64,000 nt of DNA from Stratiolaelaps scimitus (Eukaryota > Arthropoda > Arachnida > Mesostigmata > Laelapidae): contig JABWDB010000001.1 of assembly GCA_019614645.1 (NCBI GenBank), forward strand, positions 12,255,501 to 12,319,500. Reading direction: 5' to 3'. The notes beneath the pieces are model-generated. The model saw only the letters and a program-made list of their open reading frames with translations, searched no databases and had not been told where the DNA came from. Within the stretch, counting starts at the first letter, position 1, and every line of letters begins with the position of its first letter. Shown piece by piece: positions 62,716 through 64,000 of the stretch. The position numbers and the translations under genes were made by a program.

Positions 62716-64000
62716 AATGTCGCTGTTGTTTTGTTTTTGTTCATTCAATCATTCGTTCGCTGGCTTTCAAACCTGATAGGCTGAGTATCGGTGACTGGCT
62801 CCTAGCGCGTGATTGCGTCGGTAATCTACGCGACGAATGTATCGAGTTGATTTCCAGAAACGGTTGTGCTAAATTGCCATAGGCTTAAATTACGGACAGG
62901 GAACTTCAGGGGGATGCAGGCGAAAGCGGAGAGATTGTCTCCATTTGAATCTAACCTGACCTGTTTCACTGGTTGAAGTGAAACATTGATCCAATTCTCG
63001 CTCGGGCAATTCTAGTTCCTCCGTTGTTCAACGTCTAATGTTCAGCTTGACAGCGAAGTATGACAGCGAAGTATTCATTTTGCATGTTAATGATACAACA
63101 GCAAATTTGAATCCTCCCTCAAGAATCGGCTTCACTGACTTCCGCTTGGCCCAAGCTGCTTTCTGCGTCGTTATGAATCTGCGTTCCCTCTCCTCATCGC
63201 CCTGGAAAGTTAGTAATGTTCCATGCATTCGCAGCCACAACATTATAGATTACCCTCTGTCACAGGGACCACATCTGATCACTACTGATCATCTCAAAGC
63301 TTTATTGTTGTTGTAGTATTACCCTTCGTATCGTGCACAGCTAGGACGCACTTTTTCCACTTTTTTCTCTCTCGCCCCCTCATTCCCATAGTTCGGGTAG
63401 CGGATACACGTTCCTGACCCCCACCGGGAAATTGCCCATTGGCCTAGATTCGAGTAATATCCGGCCCGCGTGAAGCTATCACGTTGCGTGACATATGCTC
63501 TGCTGCTGAACCAAAATTGAAGATCGCACTGTAGCGTTTGGGTGTAACGAGGGCGTGTGCATGATTCGACCGAGACACGACGCAGAGTTATACTTTCTGT
63601 CAAAGGAGGAGTACATGGGACATAGAGGACAAGTCGGCACGCCCGTTGACGTCGTCCATGCCTTGCGCCTAACGCGTTTGGATCATCTCCGCCCGACACC
63701 ACTAAGGCTTCTGTACGGCATAGGCAGTGTCAGGACCTTCATGAATCATTGGTCGTTTTCATTTATTAGAAGACGAACAAACAAGTGGCTATCATCGCCT
63801 CGAACTCAATAGGGATATAGCGATTTTATAATAGCTAGGTTTCGATTATAGCCGCATAGTCAATTATGACGACGTACGGTGGCTGGACCTCAAATTCCTT
63901 CGAGAACGATCTGCTTCATACAATTGAGCGAACCTATTTACCCAATTGTCTCAAGCACACTAGCCGATTGTATTTTATAGCAAGGTCATCACTGTACCCA
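62716..64000. other. Downstream intergenic DNA, no recognised gene
   Basis: This block contains a hairpin with 8-bp arms at 62963-62984 and a 13-bp tandem duplication at 63048-63073. Overlapping open frames on both strands at 63028-63316 and a 127-codon minus frame at 63319-63702 have no motif I know. No tRNA or transposon end was seen. Confidence 0.5.
63048..63073. repeat. 13-bp tandem duplication
   Basis: TGACAGCGAAGTA occurs twice, head to tail, without a spacer. Confidence 0.95.

Overview
This is a gene-sparse stretch of eukaryotic, probably animal, nuclear DNA. I see no bacterial gene organisation, no rRNA or tRNA gene, no CRISPR array and no intact transposon. Exons are short and have GT-AG borders. 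Introns run from 352 bases to 36 kb. Non-coding DNA is full of (TA)n, (GT)n, (GA)n and CAG/CTG-type triplet repeats. The one recognisable protein looks like an invertebrate orthologue. An arthropod, perhaps a mite or tick, would fit this style, but the species assignment is inference only.

The one gene I can support is the 3' two-thirds of spire (Spir), an actin-nucleation and vesicle-transport factor, on the + strand. Seven coding exons join with matching splice phase at all six junctions: 15393-15766, 52015-52151, 56385-56583, 56969-57186, 57674-57918, 58359-58496 and 58846-59275 (stop TGA). Together they give about 579 residues. In order these are a low-complexity linker, a motif resembling the myosin V-binding motif of vertebrate Spire, a serine-rich and basic linker, the Spir box, a modified FYVE zinc finger whose four CxxC pairs are split between exons 5 and 7, and a short C-terminal tail. 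The N-terminal KIND domain and the WH2 actin-binding repeats were not found and presumably lie upstream, mostly or wholly outside the window. A 3'UTR of about 3.4 kb probably ends after an AATAAA at 62692, which is followed by a GT/T-rich stretch.

Layout: 1-15392 is intronic or intergenic DNA with a GC-rich triplet-repeat island at about 10.75-11.75 kb. 15393-15766 is the first recognised exon. 15767-52014 is one very large intron with several more GC-rich triplet islands (about 24.0-26.3, 33.7-34.4, 36.0-36.5, 38.1-38.5, 44.7-45.3 and 49.1-49.6 kb) separated by AT-rich DNA. 52015-59275 holds the remaining six exons. 59276 to about 62715 is the likely 3'UTR, and 62716-64000 has no gene I recognise.

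I did not find a convincing previously undescribed system. The best unexplained signals are a forward/inverted/forward 16-bp repeat cluster at 16422-16517, a perfect 11-bp-armed hairpin around a (TA)n tract at 27648-27695, and two unusually long open frames at 3-1031 and 4773-5804. I report these as candidates for checking, not as genes.
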